A stretch of 62,453 nucleotides of DNA from Phascolarctobacterium sp. (lineage in GTDB: Bacteria; Bacillota; Negativicutes; Acidaminococcales; Acidaminococcaceae), in assembly GCA_017457085.1 (NCBI GenBank), contig JAFTID010000007.1:1-62453 (forward strand), in the 5' to 3' direction. Below, in pieces: positions 1 through 6,769 of this stretch (positions are counted from its first letter, which is position 1; each line of letters starts with the position of its first letter). Position numbers and translations under genes: made by a program. The notes under the pieces are model-generated. The model searched no databases and was not told the DNA's origin. It saw only the letters and a program-made list of their open reading frames with translations.

Positions 1-154
1 AAAACGCCCCTGACAGGGGCTGCAAAAGAGTAAAATGCAGTGTGGCTTGAACAAAGAGAAAGCCAGCGTCTTGAGGCGCTGGCTAGTATAAAGGGCTTAT
101 AGCCCGTCGTCAAACCACCCGTTTGACGGGTGGTCATGATTGGGAAGTAGTTTA
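1..154 (+). mobile_element. Possible right-end remnant of an IS200/IS605-like element (omega-RNA-like hairpins)
   Basis: The left edge carries a run of compact hairpins and no convincing ORF: GCCCCTGACAGGGGC near position 5, GCCAGCG..CGCTGGC at about 62-83, GGGCTTATAGCCC at about 93-105, and ACCACCCG..CGGGTGGT at about 116-136. Serial GC-rich hairpins ending in an ACCACCC/GGGTGGT stem resemble the subterminal ends of IS200/IS605 elements, whose TnpB-coupled guide RNA ends at the element boundary. No transposase is visible because the window starts here. It could equally be the 3' end of another structured RNA or a terminator cluster. Confidence 0.35.
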
Positions 155-180
155 TATGGAAGGCTAGTAATGTTATAATG
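151..180 (+). promoter_or_regulatory. Extended -10 promoter, copy 1
   Basis: TGTTATAAT at 171-179 is an extended -10 (TGn-TATAAT). The 30 bp from 151 recur with about 75% identity exactly 220 bp downstream at 371-400, where they serve the nucleotidyltransferase gene. It would drive a short transcript ending at the terminator at 336-370. Confidence 0.4.
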
Positions 181-370
181 AATAAATTCGAATGAGCATA
201 TTAAAAAATATGTGGAGATGCCGAATTAGTTCAAGAGCAACTATTCGGAAATTCCGAATAGTTCAATTTAGAAAATTGGCTGGATAAATAGCTTATAGTT
301 TTTTTAACTAATTTGATTTCAAAATTTAATTAAATTGCACTTTCTAAAAAGTTAGAGAGTGCAGTTTTTG
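181..370 (+). ncRNA. Candidate small RNA or tiny transcript between promoter copy and terminator
   Basis: This stretch follows the extended -10 at 171-179. It contains a perfect 12-bp inverted repeat with a 1-nt centre (AACTATTCGGAA at 239-250, TTCCGAATAGTT at 252-263) and ends in a hairpin (336-345 with 354-363) followed by GTTTTTG. A 31-codon ORF from about 192 has no ribosome binding site. Promoter, internal hairpin and terminator suggest an independent short RNA; there is no family match I can name. Confidence 0.3.
336..370 (+). terminator. Intrinsic terminator
   Basis: TGCACTTTCT pairs with AGAGAGTGCA (one G-U) around an 8-nt loop and is followed by GTTTTTG. It lies just before the promoter of the nucleotidyltransferase gene. 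Confidence 0.6.
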
Positions 371-400
371 TTTATATAAAAGACTTGTAATGTTATAATA
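371..400 (+). promoter_or_regulatory. Extended -10 promoter, copy 2
   Basis: TGTTATAAT at 391-399 is an extended -10, about 73 bp before the start at 472. It is the downstream partner of the duplicated promoter at 151-180. Confidence 0.5.
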
Positions 401-471
401 AAAAAGTAATTTACTAAAATTTTAAGAGGTTAATTTCGTAATAATATCGATGAATGTTTGGAGGTGATTTC

Positions 472-1134
472 ATGATAGAGATTTCTAGTTGGATGGATAA
501 GTTTGTTGGCGTATTGGAAGAACGCTTCGAAGACAGAGTATGGTTCGTTGGTTTGCAAGGAAGCTACGGAAGAGGAGAAGCAAAAGAAACAAGTGACATT
601 GATGTTGTAGTTATTCTTGATGAACTTACTGCGCAAGATATTCAAACTTACAATGCAATGTTAGATACTTTGCCTAATAGAGAGCTTATTTGTGGCTTTG
701 TTTCTGGCAAAAAAGAACTTTTGAACTGGGAACCATCAGATTTATTTCAATTTTATCACGATACAACACCGATAAAAGGCACTCTTGATGAACTGCTTGT
801 TCTTATTGATGAGGCTGCAATCTCTAGAGCAATAAAGATTGGCGCTTGCAATATCTATCATGGTTGCGTGCATAATATGCTTCATGAGAAGAGCGATGAG
901 ATTTTAAAAGGTTTGTACAAAGCTGCTTCCTTCGTAGTGCAAGCAATTTGCTTTCAAAAAACTGGTTGTTACGTTAAAAGCCAAAAAGCTTTGCTGGAAA
1001 AAGTTTCTGGTATTGAAAGAAGCATAGTTGAAAATTTCCTGAGCTTGAAAAATAGTGACAAGGTTTATTTTGAAGAAATGTCCAACACGTTATTTGCGTG
1101 GTCTAAAAAATGGATTGTAAATACAGGTGATTAA
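472..1134 (+). CDS. Nucleotidyltransferase-domain protein with helical C-terminal domain
   Basis: 220 residues. The N-terminal half holds the Pol beta-type nucleotidyltransferase signature GSYGRGEAKETSDIDVVV (GS..RG..SDID, about residues 30-48), the family of aminoglycoside nucleotidyltransferases and MNT antitoxins. The C-terminal half is all-helical with a FVVQAICFQKTGCYVKS-like segment, similar to the HEPN-like domains fused to such enzymes. The start at 472 is chosen because GGAGGTG sits 7 bases upstream; the in-frame ATG at 454 overlaps that site. It ends 1 bp before polA. Transfer of a nucleotide to a small molecule, protein or tRNA is inferred from the family; the substrate is unknown. 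Confidence 0.8.
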   Translation: MIEISSWMDKFVGVLEERFEDRVWFVGLQGSYGRGEAKETSDIDVVVILDELTAQDIQTYNAMLDTLPNRELICGFVSGKKELLNWEPSDLFQFYHDTTPIKGTLDELLVLIDEAAISRAIKIGACNIYHGCVHNMLHEKSDEILKGLYKAASFVVQAICFQKTGCYVKSQKALLEKVSGIERSIVENFLSLKNSDKVYFEEMSNTLFAWSKKWIVNTGD

Positions 1135-1135
1135 C

Positions 1136-3745
1136 ATGGCAGATAAATTTTTAGTTATAGATGGTAGCAGTTTAATTCATAGAGCCTTCTTCGCACTGCC
1201 TCCTTTGATGAACAGACAAGGCTTGCACACTGGCGCAGTGTATGGCTTCTGCAATATGCTTTTGAAATTGCTAGAGGATGTGCAACCTAAATATGTTGCC
1301 GTTGCTTTCGACAAATCGCGCAAAACTTTTAGAACAGAAATGTACGCAGATTACAAAGGTCAGCGCAAGCCGACACCCAGCGAGCTTTCCGAACAGTTCC
1401 CTCTGGCAACGAAGGTTTTGCAGGCGCTGAGCATTGCTGTTTTGGAACTGGATAATTACGAAGCAGACGATATCATTGGTACTTTTGCAGTGCATGCTCC
1501 CCAAGATTTGGAGGTTATCATCGTTACCGGTGACCGCGACGAACTGCAGCTTTTGGACAAACGCACTAAGGTTTATTTTACCAAGCGTGGCATTAGTGAT
1601 ATGCAAATTTTTGACGAGGCAGAGTTCGCTGCAAATTACGAAGGCTTGGAGCCTAAAAAACTTATTGAACTGAAAGGCTTGATGGGCGATAGCTCCGATA
1701 ATATTCCCGGTGTGCCTGGTGTTGGTCCCAAAACTGCCATGAAGCTAATTTTAGATTATGGCGACGTGGAAAATGTTTTGGAAAACATTGCCAATATTAA
1801 AGGCAAATCTTTGCAGGCGAAGCTGGAAGCCAATAAAGAATCTGCGTTGCTTAGTAAAAAGCTGGCAACTATTTTTACAGACGTGCCTGTTTCTTTGGAA
1901 ATGCAGGACTACGAGCTGAAAGAGGTGAAGGACGAAGCACGTTCTTTGCTTTTGGACTTAGAGTTTAGAAATATGTACGAGCGTTTCGCAATGGTACTTG
2001 GTGGTGAAATTCAAGAAGAATCTGCCGATTTCGGACTCTTTGGTGAATTTGTGGAAGAAGCTGTGGAAACTGAAAAGCTTTTGGCTACAGATGCAGAAGC
2101 TAAGGTTTTCTTTGACAAGCTTTCCAAAGGCGATACTGTTACTGCTTTTGCCGTAAAAATTTCTGGAACTATACCTGATTTGAAATTTACTAAAGCAGAA
2201 ATTTTTGCAGATAACACCACCTACATTTTGAACGAAGCTAGCGATGGGTGGAAACGTTTTTATGATTGGCTTGCCAATGAAAAAGCTTTGAAGGCAACCT
2301 GCGAAAGCAAGGAAGTTTATAAAGTTTGCCTGTGTCAGAACGTAGATGCAAAGGGTATCGTGGAAGACGTTGCTTTGGCTGCCTACATTGAAGATCCCGG
2401 TCATAGCTCCTATGCTTTAGAAGACGTAACTGCTAGATATATTTTTGGCAAGAAGGTTGAGGGCGCAGAAGCTGTTGACGCTTTGGTAAAAATCTTCCAA
2501 GAATATTTGCGTGTTAAAGAGCAAGATGTTTTATATAAAAATTTAGAGCTGCCAGTGGCGAAAGTGCTGGCGCAAATGGAATTCAACGGCATTAAGCCCG
2601 ACATGGAACTTTTAGCGCAACTTTCCGAAGATATGAGCTTCCGTATCAAGAAACTGGAGCGAACTGCCATTGAGCAGGCTGGCGAAGATTTTAATTTGAA
2701 ATCTCCCAAGCAGTTGGGCGTAGTACTTTTCGAGCATTTAGGCTTGCCCGTGATTAAAAAGACTAAGACTGGTTACTCCACCGACGTTAAAGTTTTGGAA
2801 GAACTGGAAGGCAAGCATCCCTTGATTGCTACAGTTTTGGCGCATCGCAAACTGGCGAAGCTGCAATCTACCTATATTGATGGTTTGAAGCCTTTGCAAA
2901 ATACTAGAACTGGTCGCATTCATACTCGCTTCCAGCAAACGGTAACGGTAACAGGTCGCCTTTCCAGTGCTGACCCCAATATGCAAAACATTCCCACCCG
3001 CACCGAAGAAGGTAAGCAAATTCGCAAGGTGTTCGTGCCCGGCGAAGGCTACGACTATTTAATGAGCTGCGACTATTCGCAAGTGGAACTGCGCATTTTG
3101 GCTTGCATTGCTCAAGACGAAGTAATGCTGGAAGGCTTTAAGAATGACCAAGACGTACACGCACGTACTGCGGCAGAAGTTTTTGGCGTGCCTTTGGAAG
3201 AAGTTACTGCCCAAATGCGTAGCAGGGCGAAGGCTGTAAACTTTGGCATCGTGTATGGCATCAGTGATTATGGCTTGTCCCAACAAATTAAAGTTAGCAT
3301 GAGTGAAGCGGCAGGCTATATTGAAAACTACTTTGCCCGTTACACTGGGGTAAAAAAATATATGGACGACATTGTAGAGTTGGCGCGCAAGCAAGGCTTC
3401 GTTACTACCTTGCTTGGTCGTAGAAGGTATTTGCCAGAAATTATGCACAGCAATTTTAATTTGCGCAGCTTTGCAGAACGCACTGCCATTAACACTCCCA
3501 TTCAAGGTACTGCTGCTGATATTATGAAGAATGCCATGGTGAAAGTTTCTGCTGCCCTGAAGGAAGCAGGCTTGAAAACACGCATTTTACTGCAAGTACA
3601 CGACGAACTTGTTTTGGAAGTGCCTGAAGCCGAAAAAGAAATTGCTGCCAAATTGGTGAAGGAAGCTATGGAAAGTGCCGCAACTTTAGACATTCCTTTG
3701 CTTGCTGACGTAAAATTTGGTAAGAACTGGGCAGAAACCAAATAG
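1136..3745 (+). CDS. polA: DNA polymerase I
   Basis: 869 residues. Residues 1 to about 290 are the 5'-3' exonuclease (flap) domain, with Asp-rich motifs such as VAFDKSRKTFR and GLMGDSSDNIPGVPGVG. The middle is a degenerate 3'-5' exonuclease fold: the DxE catalytic motif of E. coli Pol I is absent (the equivalent region reads VTAFAVKISG), so proofreading is probably lost as in Bacillus Pol I. The polymerase domain has motif A DYSQVELRIL (about 644), motif B RSRAKAVNFGIVYG (about 694) and motif C QVHDELVLEV (about 819). It fills gaps in Okazaki-fragment maturation and excision repair. ATG 1136 is preceded by AGGTGA; GTG 1127 is possible but poorly placed. It leads a repair operon with mutM and coaE. 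Confidence 0.97.
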   Translation: MADKFLVIDGSSLIHRAFFALPPLMNRQGLHTGAVYGFCNMLLKLLEDVQPKYVAVAFDKSRKTFRTEMYADYKGQRKPTPSELSEQFPLATKVLQALSIAVLELDNYEADDIIGTFAVHAPQDLEVIIVTGDRDELQLLDKRTKVYFTKRGISDMQIFDEAEFAANYEGLEPKKLIELKGLMGDSSDNIPGVPGVGPKTAMKLILDYGDVENVLENIANIKGKSLQAKLEANKESALLSKKLATIFTDVPVSLEMQDYELKEVKDEARSLLLDLEFRNMYERFAMVLGGEIQEESADFGLFGEFVEEAVETEKLLATDAEAKVFFDKLSKGDTVTAFAVKISGTIPDLKFTKAEIFADNTTYILNEASDGWKRFYDWLANEKALKATCESKEVYKVCLCQNVDAKGIVEDVALAAYIEDPGHSSYALEDVTARYIFGKKVEGAEAVDALVKIFQEYLRVKEQDVLYKNLELPVAKVLAQMEFNGIKPDMELLAQLSEDMSFRIKKLERTAIEQAGEDFNLKSPKQLGVVLFEHLGLPVIKKTKTGYSTDVKVLEELEGKHPLIATVLAHRKLAKLQSTYIDGLKPLQNTRTGRIHTRFQQTVTVTGRLSSADPNMQNIPTRTEEGKQIRKVFVPGEGYDYLMSCDYSQVELRILACIAQDEVMLEGFKNDQDVHARTAAEVFGVPLEEVTAQMRSRAKAVNFGIVYGISDYGLSQQIKVSMSEAAGYIENYFARYTGVKKYMDDIVELARKQGFVTTLLGRRRYLPEIMHSNFNLRSFAERTAINTPIQGTAADIMKNAMVKVSAALKEAGLKTRILLQVHDELVLEVPEAEKEIAAKLVKEAMESAATLDIPLLADVKFGKNWAETK

Positions 3746-3754
3746 GAGGTAACC

Positions 3755-4576
3755 ATGCCGGAAATGCCAGAAGTGGAGCAGGTGAGAAAAACTCTTGCAC
3801 CACGTATTACAAATAAAAAAATCACTTCCGTAGAAGTGTATCTGGATAGATTGGTTAAGCACCCCACCGTGGAAAAGTTCATTGAGGGCTTAACAGGTAA
3901 AACAATTTTAGAAGTTGGTCGCAAGGGAAAGTACCTTGTACTGCATACTGCGCCTAACCAAAAATTAATCGTGCATTTGCGTATGACTGGTGCGCTTATT
4001 GCTCAAGACAGTGAGCAGGAAGCACCACCCTACGCTAAAATAAAATTTACTTTGACCGATGGGGTGACCATGTGGTTTACGGATATCCGTACCTTTGGCA
4101 CCTTGTACCTCGTAACTGATGATGATGCTTACATAGATGGTTACGAAACCTTGGGACCAGAGCCTTTGAGCGCAGGTTTTACTGCGGAATATTTGGTTCC
4201 ACTGGCGAAAAAGGCACGTAAGCCCATTAAGACTTTTATCTTAGACCAAAAGGTAATTGCTGGATTGGGGAATATTTACGCTGATGAATGCTTGGCACTT
4301 AGTGGCATTAACCCTTTACGCCACGCTAACACTTTGAGTGATGAGGAGATTAAGGCTTTGCACGAAGCAGCTAACGCTGTAATCGCCCAAGGCATTAAAA
4401 ATCGTGGCACTACCTTCCGTGATTATAAGGATGGCGAAGGTAAAAGTGGTGAGAACCAAAAATATTTGCTGGTATATGGACGTGGGGGCAAGCCTTGCAC
4501 CAAATGTGGCGAGCCTTTGGCTACTGCCAAGGTTGGCGGCAGAGGAACCGTTTATTGCCAGCATTGTCAAAAATAG
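3755..4576 (+). CDS. mutM: Formamidopyrimidine-DNA glycosylase (Fpg/MutM)
   Basis: 273 residues, the usual family length. It starts MPEMPEVEQVRKTL: after Met removal the catalytic Pro and Glu (normally PELPEVE) lie at the N-terminus, with Met replacing the common Leu. The conserved helix-two-turn-helix region and the C-terminal zinc finger are complete (CTKCGEP at about 247, CQHC at about 268). The enzyme excises 8-oxoguanine and formamidopyrimidines and nicks the abasic site. A strong AGGAGGT site precedes the ATG, 9 bp after polA; this polA-mutM-coaE order is common in Firmicutes. Confidence 0.96.
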   Translation: MPEMPEVEQVRKTLAPRITNKKITSVEVYLDRLVKHPTVEKFIEGLTGKTILEVGRKGKYLVLHTAPNQKLIVHLRMTGALIAQDSEQEAPPYAKIKFTLTDGVTMWFTDIRTFGTLYLVTDDDAYIDGYETLGPEPLSAGFTAEYLVPLAKKARKPIKTFILDQKVIAGLGNIYADECLALSGINPLRHANTLSDEEIKALHEAANAVIAQGIKNRGTTFRDYKDGEGKSGENQKYLLVYGRGGKPCTKCGEPLATAKVGGRGTVYCQHCQK

Positions 4577-4585
4577 GAGAAGCTT

Positions 4586-5179
4586 ATGAAAATTATTGGT
4601 TTAACAGGTGGCATTGCTTCCGGCAAAAGTACTGTAGCAAGCGAACTGCGCAAGAAAAATGTTCCTGTCTTTGATGCGGACGAAGTGAGCCGTAACGCAG
4701 TAGCGAAGGGCAGCAAGGGACTTGCTCTTGTGGCAGAAGCCTTTGGCACAGAATACTTGACTGCTGATGGCGAAATGGATAGAGCAAAAATTTCTCAGCT
4801 GGTTTTTAGCGACAAGGAAGCTTTGAAAACCTTGGAAGGCATTTTGCACAAGATTGTGTGGGACGAAGCAGAAGCTTTTTTGGCAGCAGCTATAGAGAAA
4901 AACGAGAAGCTTGCAGTTTTAGACGTACCTCTTTTGATTGAATGCAAATGGCACGAACGTGTGGACTGCGTTTGGCTTGTTGCCGTGAGCAAGGAACAGC
5001 AGATTAAGCGTGCTATGATTCGCAGTGGTATGACGGAAGAAGAAGTGAAGGCGCGTATCGCAGCGCAAATGTCTTTGGAAGATAAAAAGAAATTTGCAGA
5101 CGTGGTGCTGGATAACAGCGGTGCCTTAGAAGAAACTTTGCTGCAAGTACAGGAAGAATTGGCGAAAGTTTTGGCATAA
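4586..5179 (+). CDS. coaE: Dephospho-CoA kinase
   Basis: 197 residues. The N-terminal P-loop GLTGGIASGKST is followed by VPVFDADEVSR, the CoaE substrate-binding Asp region; LLIECKWHERVDCVW is also typical. It phosphorylates the ribose 3'-OH of dephospho-CoA, the last step of coenzyme A synthesis, in the cytosol. It begins 9 bp after mutM behind AGGAGA and ends the polA-mutM-coaE operon. A new promoter for the tRNA genes follows. Confidence 0.96.
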   Translation: MKIIGLTGGIASGKSTVASELRKKNVPVFDADEVSRNAVAKGSKGLALVAEAFGTEYLTADGEMDRAKISQLVFSDKEALKTLEGILHKIVWDEAEAFLAAAIEKNEKLAVLDVPLLIECKWHERVDCVWLVAVSKEQQIKRAMIRSGMTEEEVKARIAAQMSLEDKKKFADVVLDNSGALEETLLQVQEELAKVLA

Positions 5180-5214
5180 CAGGAATTTGTGAGAAGAATT
5201 TTCTTAAAAAGTTA

Positions 5215-5243
5215 TTGACACAAAATAACTGATGTGCTATTAT
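5215..5243 (+). promoter_or_regulatory. Promoter of the tRNA-Leu pair
   Basis: TTGACA (5215-5220), 17-bp spacer, TATTAT (5238-5243), about 36 bp before the first tRNA. Confidence 0.75.
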
Positions 5244-5278
5244 AACTATGTTGCTTGTAAAGCAATATAATTGAATAT

Positions 5279-5364
5279 GCGGTAGTGGCGGAACGGCAGA
5301 CGCGCTAGCCTCAGGAGCTAGTGGGGGCAACCCCGTGGAGGTTCAAGTCCTCTCTACCGCACCA
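5279..5364 (+). tRNA. tRNA-Leu(CAG)
   Basis: 86 nt with encoded CCA. Acceptor arms GCGGTAG and CTACCGC pair; the anticodon stem CTAGC/GCTAG encloses loop CTCAGGA with anticodon CAG; a long class II variable arm (GTGGGGGCAACCCCGT) is present and the T-arm reads GGTTCAAGTCC. Confidence 0.95.
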
Positions 5365-5379
5365 ATTAAACCAAAGTAC

Positions 5380-5465
5380 GCGGTTGTGGTGGAACGGCAG
5401 ACACGCTGCTTTGAGGGGGCAGTGGGAGAAATCCCGTGTGGGTTCAAATCCCACCAACCGCACCA
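5380..5465 (+). tRNA. tRNA-Leu(GAG)
   Basis: 86 nt with encoded CCA. Acceptor GCGGTTG/CAACCGC, anticodon stem CTGCT/GGCAG around loop TTGAGGG (anticodon GAG), class II variable arm, T-arm GGTTCAAATCC. Co-transcribed with the preceding tRNA-Leu, 15 bp away. Confidence 0.94.
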
Positions 5466-5483
5466 AATCCTCTCGAAACTAAA

Positions 5484-5516
5484 GGCTTAGGACATTGTCC
5501 TAGGTCTTTTTTGTTT
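5484..5516 (+). terminator. Terminator of the tRNA-Leu operon
   Basis: TAGGAC/GTCCTA stem extended by wobble pairs, followed by TCTTTTTTG. Confidence 0.7.
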
Positions 5517-5525
5517 TTAAATAAT

Positions 5526-5554
5526 TTGACACTCTATTAGAAACACGTTACAAT
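5526..5554 (+). promoter_or_regulatory. Promoter of candidate antisense (antitoxin) RNA
   Basis: TTGACA (5526-5531), 17-bp spacer, TACAAT (5549-5554). It points into the 3' end of the small hydrophobic ORF on the opposite strand, and no protein gene lies downstream on this strand. Confidence 0.7.
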
Positions 5555-5560
5555 ATAAGT

Positions 5561-5653
5561 ACAAAGAGGTGCCACCGTAGACGGTTGCCCTTATAGCTTA
5601 GTTTTCAAAAAAATGATTGCCAAGTTTCTCGGGCCCGGCGATCATTTTTTTGC
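5561..5653 (+). ncRNA. Candidate antisense RNA antitoxin
   Basis: A transcript of about 90 nt is predicted between the promoter at 5526-5554 and a hairpin (AATGATTGCC with GGCGATCATT) ending in TTTTTTT at about 5653. It overlaps the stop codon and 3' region of the small toxin-like ORF on the minus strand, and its terminator would also serve that convergent transcript. Its 5' part (AGGTGCCACC..CGGTTGCCC) resembles the 5' leader of the opposite transcript. Convergent RNAs sharing a terminator resemble the Fst/par and TxpA/RatA layouts. Confidence 0.5.
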
Positions 5654-5731
5654 ATTTATACCAATCCAAAAACCATACATTAACACTGTAAAGGCTAAGC
5701 TTATTACAGCGACAACTTCAAGAATTGTCAT
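5642..5731 (-). CDS. Small hydrophobic peptide, holin-like type I toxin candidate
   Basis: 29 residues from the ATG at 5731 (31 from 5737). It begins MTILEVVAVISLAFTVLMYG and ends WIGINAKK: one transmembrane helix with a Lys-rich tail, the layout of the short 'putative holin-like toxin' family of Firmicutes. AAAGGAGG stands 9 bases before the inner ATG, the better-spaced start. The stop codon lies inside the shared terminator hairpin. A long structured leader, a promoter at 5846-5874 and an opposing small RNA fit a type I toxin-antitoxin locus. Such toxins act at the membrane; toxicity here is inferred only. Confidence 0.6.
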   Translation of the reverse strand: MTILEVVAVISLAFTVLMYGFWIGINAKK

Positions 5732-5744
5732 GGACATCACCCTC

Positions 5745-5845
5745 CTTTACGAATAATTCTTTGTAAAACAAAAAGCTATTTGTTTGGAGGGCTGCAAACC
5801 CTCCGAAGAGGGCAACCGCCTACCCGTTTGGTAGCACCTAAAAAT
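5745..5845 (-). promoter_or_regulatory. Structured 5' leader of the toxin-like mRNA
   Basis: Read on the minus strand the leader starts AGGTGCTACC, forms CTACC/GGTAG and GGAGGG/CCCTCC hairpins, and contains GGCGGTTGCCCTC. The AGGTGCYACC..CGGTTGCCC pattern is shared with the start of the opposing RNA at 5565-5590, so the two lie as inverted repeats about the ORF. The toxin mRNA 5' leader could therefore pair with its own 3' extension (GGGCAACC). Confidence 0.45.
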
Positions 5846-5874
5846 ATTTTAGCATATTGTTTACAAAATAACAA
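5846..5874 (-). promoter_or_regulatory. Promoter of the toxin-like ORF
   Basis: On the minus strand TTGTTA, 17-bp spacer, TAAAAT, giving a 5' leader of about 110 nt before the ribosome binding site. Confidence 0.5.
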
Positions 5875-5885
5875 ATAAAAACGAA

Positions 5886-5925
5886 AAGAAGTTCTCTTTT
5901 GCGAGAGCTTCTTTTTATTTTATGA
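5886..5925. terminator. Intrinsic terminator hairpin
   Basis: GAAG-t-TCTC and GAGA-g-CTTC arms with flanking A- and T-rich runs; it could stop transcription in either direction between the toxin locus and the MNT gene. Confidence 0.55.
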
Positions 5926-5980
5926 TAGAATATTTTGTTTTTGGGTGGGAATTTTAGAAATTAGCAAAATGAAAAGTAAA

Positions 5981-6030
5981 AGACAACCAGAAGAGTTAAA
6001 AGAATTTTCTCTAATGGTTGTCTTATTTTA
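5981..6030 (-). repeat. Duplicated terminator hairpin, copy 1
   Basis: AGACAACCA..TGGTTGTCT hairpin with an inner AGAG/CTCT stem, downstream of the minus-strand nucleotidyltransferase gene. 47 of 50 bases recur in direct orientation at 6415-6464, so the gene 6042-6353 lies between two nearly identical copies. Confidence 0.8.
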
Positions 6031-6041
6031 CTATTTCTAAA

Positions 6042-6353
6042 TCATGCTGGTTTTGCATAAACTAAAATACCGTCCTTTTGAATAGCATTCGTAATGTAAT
6101 CGTCCAGTTTTTTATAGCCTTCAGGGTCAACGACAATATCAACTTCCTTGTTTAAAGCCTTTTTGAAATCAAGGAACAACCCGCTTAATTGGAACATACC
6201 ACGTAGGCTTCCACGTTTTATATAAAAATCATAGTCGCTATTTTCAGTAGCTTCATCTCTTGCCTGTGAGCCAAAAAGATATACAGCTTCTAATCCATAT
6301 TTTTCAGCAACAGGTACAATTTTTTCTTTTATTTCATTTAATTTTCTGCACAT
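6042..6353 (-). CDS. MNT-type minimal nucleotidyltransferase
   Basis: 103 residues, the length of stand-alone MNT/MntA domains. The active-site signature YLFGSQARDEATENSDYDF (GS.AR..SD.D, about residues 25-43) and a later DIVVD acidic strand are intact. Such proteins are usually the antitoxin half of HEPN/MNT systems and AMPylate the HEPN partner; here no HEPN gene is adjacent. The ATG at 6353 follows a weak AAGGCGGTGA site. The gene is bracketed by two nearly identical terminator hairpins, which suggests it was gained as a cassette or lost its partner. Confidence 0.85.
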   Translation of the reverse strand: MCRKLNEIKEKIVPVAEKYGLEAVYLFGSQARDEATENSDYDFYIKRGSLRGMFQLSGLFLDFKKALNKEVDIVVDPEGYKKLDDYITNAIQKDGILVYAKPA

Positions 6354-6414
6354 CTAGCTCACCGCCTTTCTTTTTTATATTATAACATTCAAAAATCAAT
6401 GCTTGCAAATAAAA

Positions 6415-6464
6415 AGACAACCAGAAGAGTTAAAAGATTTTTCTCTAATGGTTGCCTTATTTTT
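6415..6464 (-). repeat. Duplicated terminator hairpin, copy 2
   Basis: Same hairpin as at 5981-6030 (AGACAACCA with TGGTTGCCT). It terminates the minus-strand XRE gene and its right side overlaps that gene's last codons and stop. Confidence 0.8.
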
Positions 6465-6657
6465 TGTTTGTTCTACCGAGAATATAATCTGTTGTAGTTT
6501 CGTGAAAATCTGCTAGGGCAATTAAAACACTTGTGGGTAAATCACGAGTGCCTCGCTCGTAATGACTATAAGCTTGTTGAGTACAATAGAGTATCTTTGC
6601 CATTTCAGATTGCGTTAAATCTTTATCTTCTCGTAAATCTTTTATACGGGTAAACAT
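6457..6657 (-). CDS. XRE-family helix-turn-helix regulator
   Basis: 66 residues, almost only the HTH_3 fold: FTRIKDLREDKDLTQSEMAK, YCTQQAYSHYERGTRDLP, then ALADFHETTTDYILGR. This matches the Cro/CI-type fold that binds operators as a dimer. The start at 6657 is chosen because AGGTG sits 6 bases upstream; two earlier in-frame starts overlap that site. It is divergent from the IRG-like GTPase operon and the 112-bp gap contains that operon's promoter, so it probably controls the GTPases and itself. Confidence 0.85.
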   Translation of the reverse strand: MFTRIKDLREDKDLTQSEMAKILYCTQQAYSHYERGTRDLPTSVLIALADFHETTTDYILGRTNKK

Positions 6658-6700
6658 TAGCATCACCTGCTTGAATTATACGAGAAGCCTGTGACACAAA

Positions 6701-6729
6701 TTGAAATTTACTACAAATTGTGGTACAAT
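6701..6729 (+). promoter_or_regulatory. Promoter of the tandem GTPase operon
   Basis: TTGAAA (6701-6706), 17-bp spacer, TACAAT (6724-6729), 40 bp before the start. It lies in the divergent gap shared with the XRE regulator. Confidence 0.65.
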
Positions 6730-6769
6730 TATATTTGTTGGGAAAGTTAATTTTAGGGGATGTGTATTT

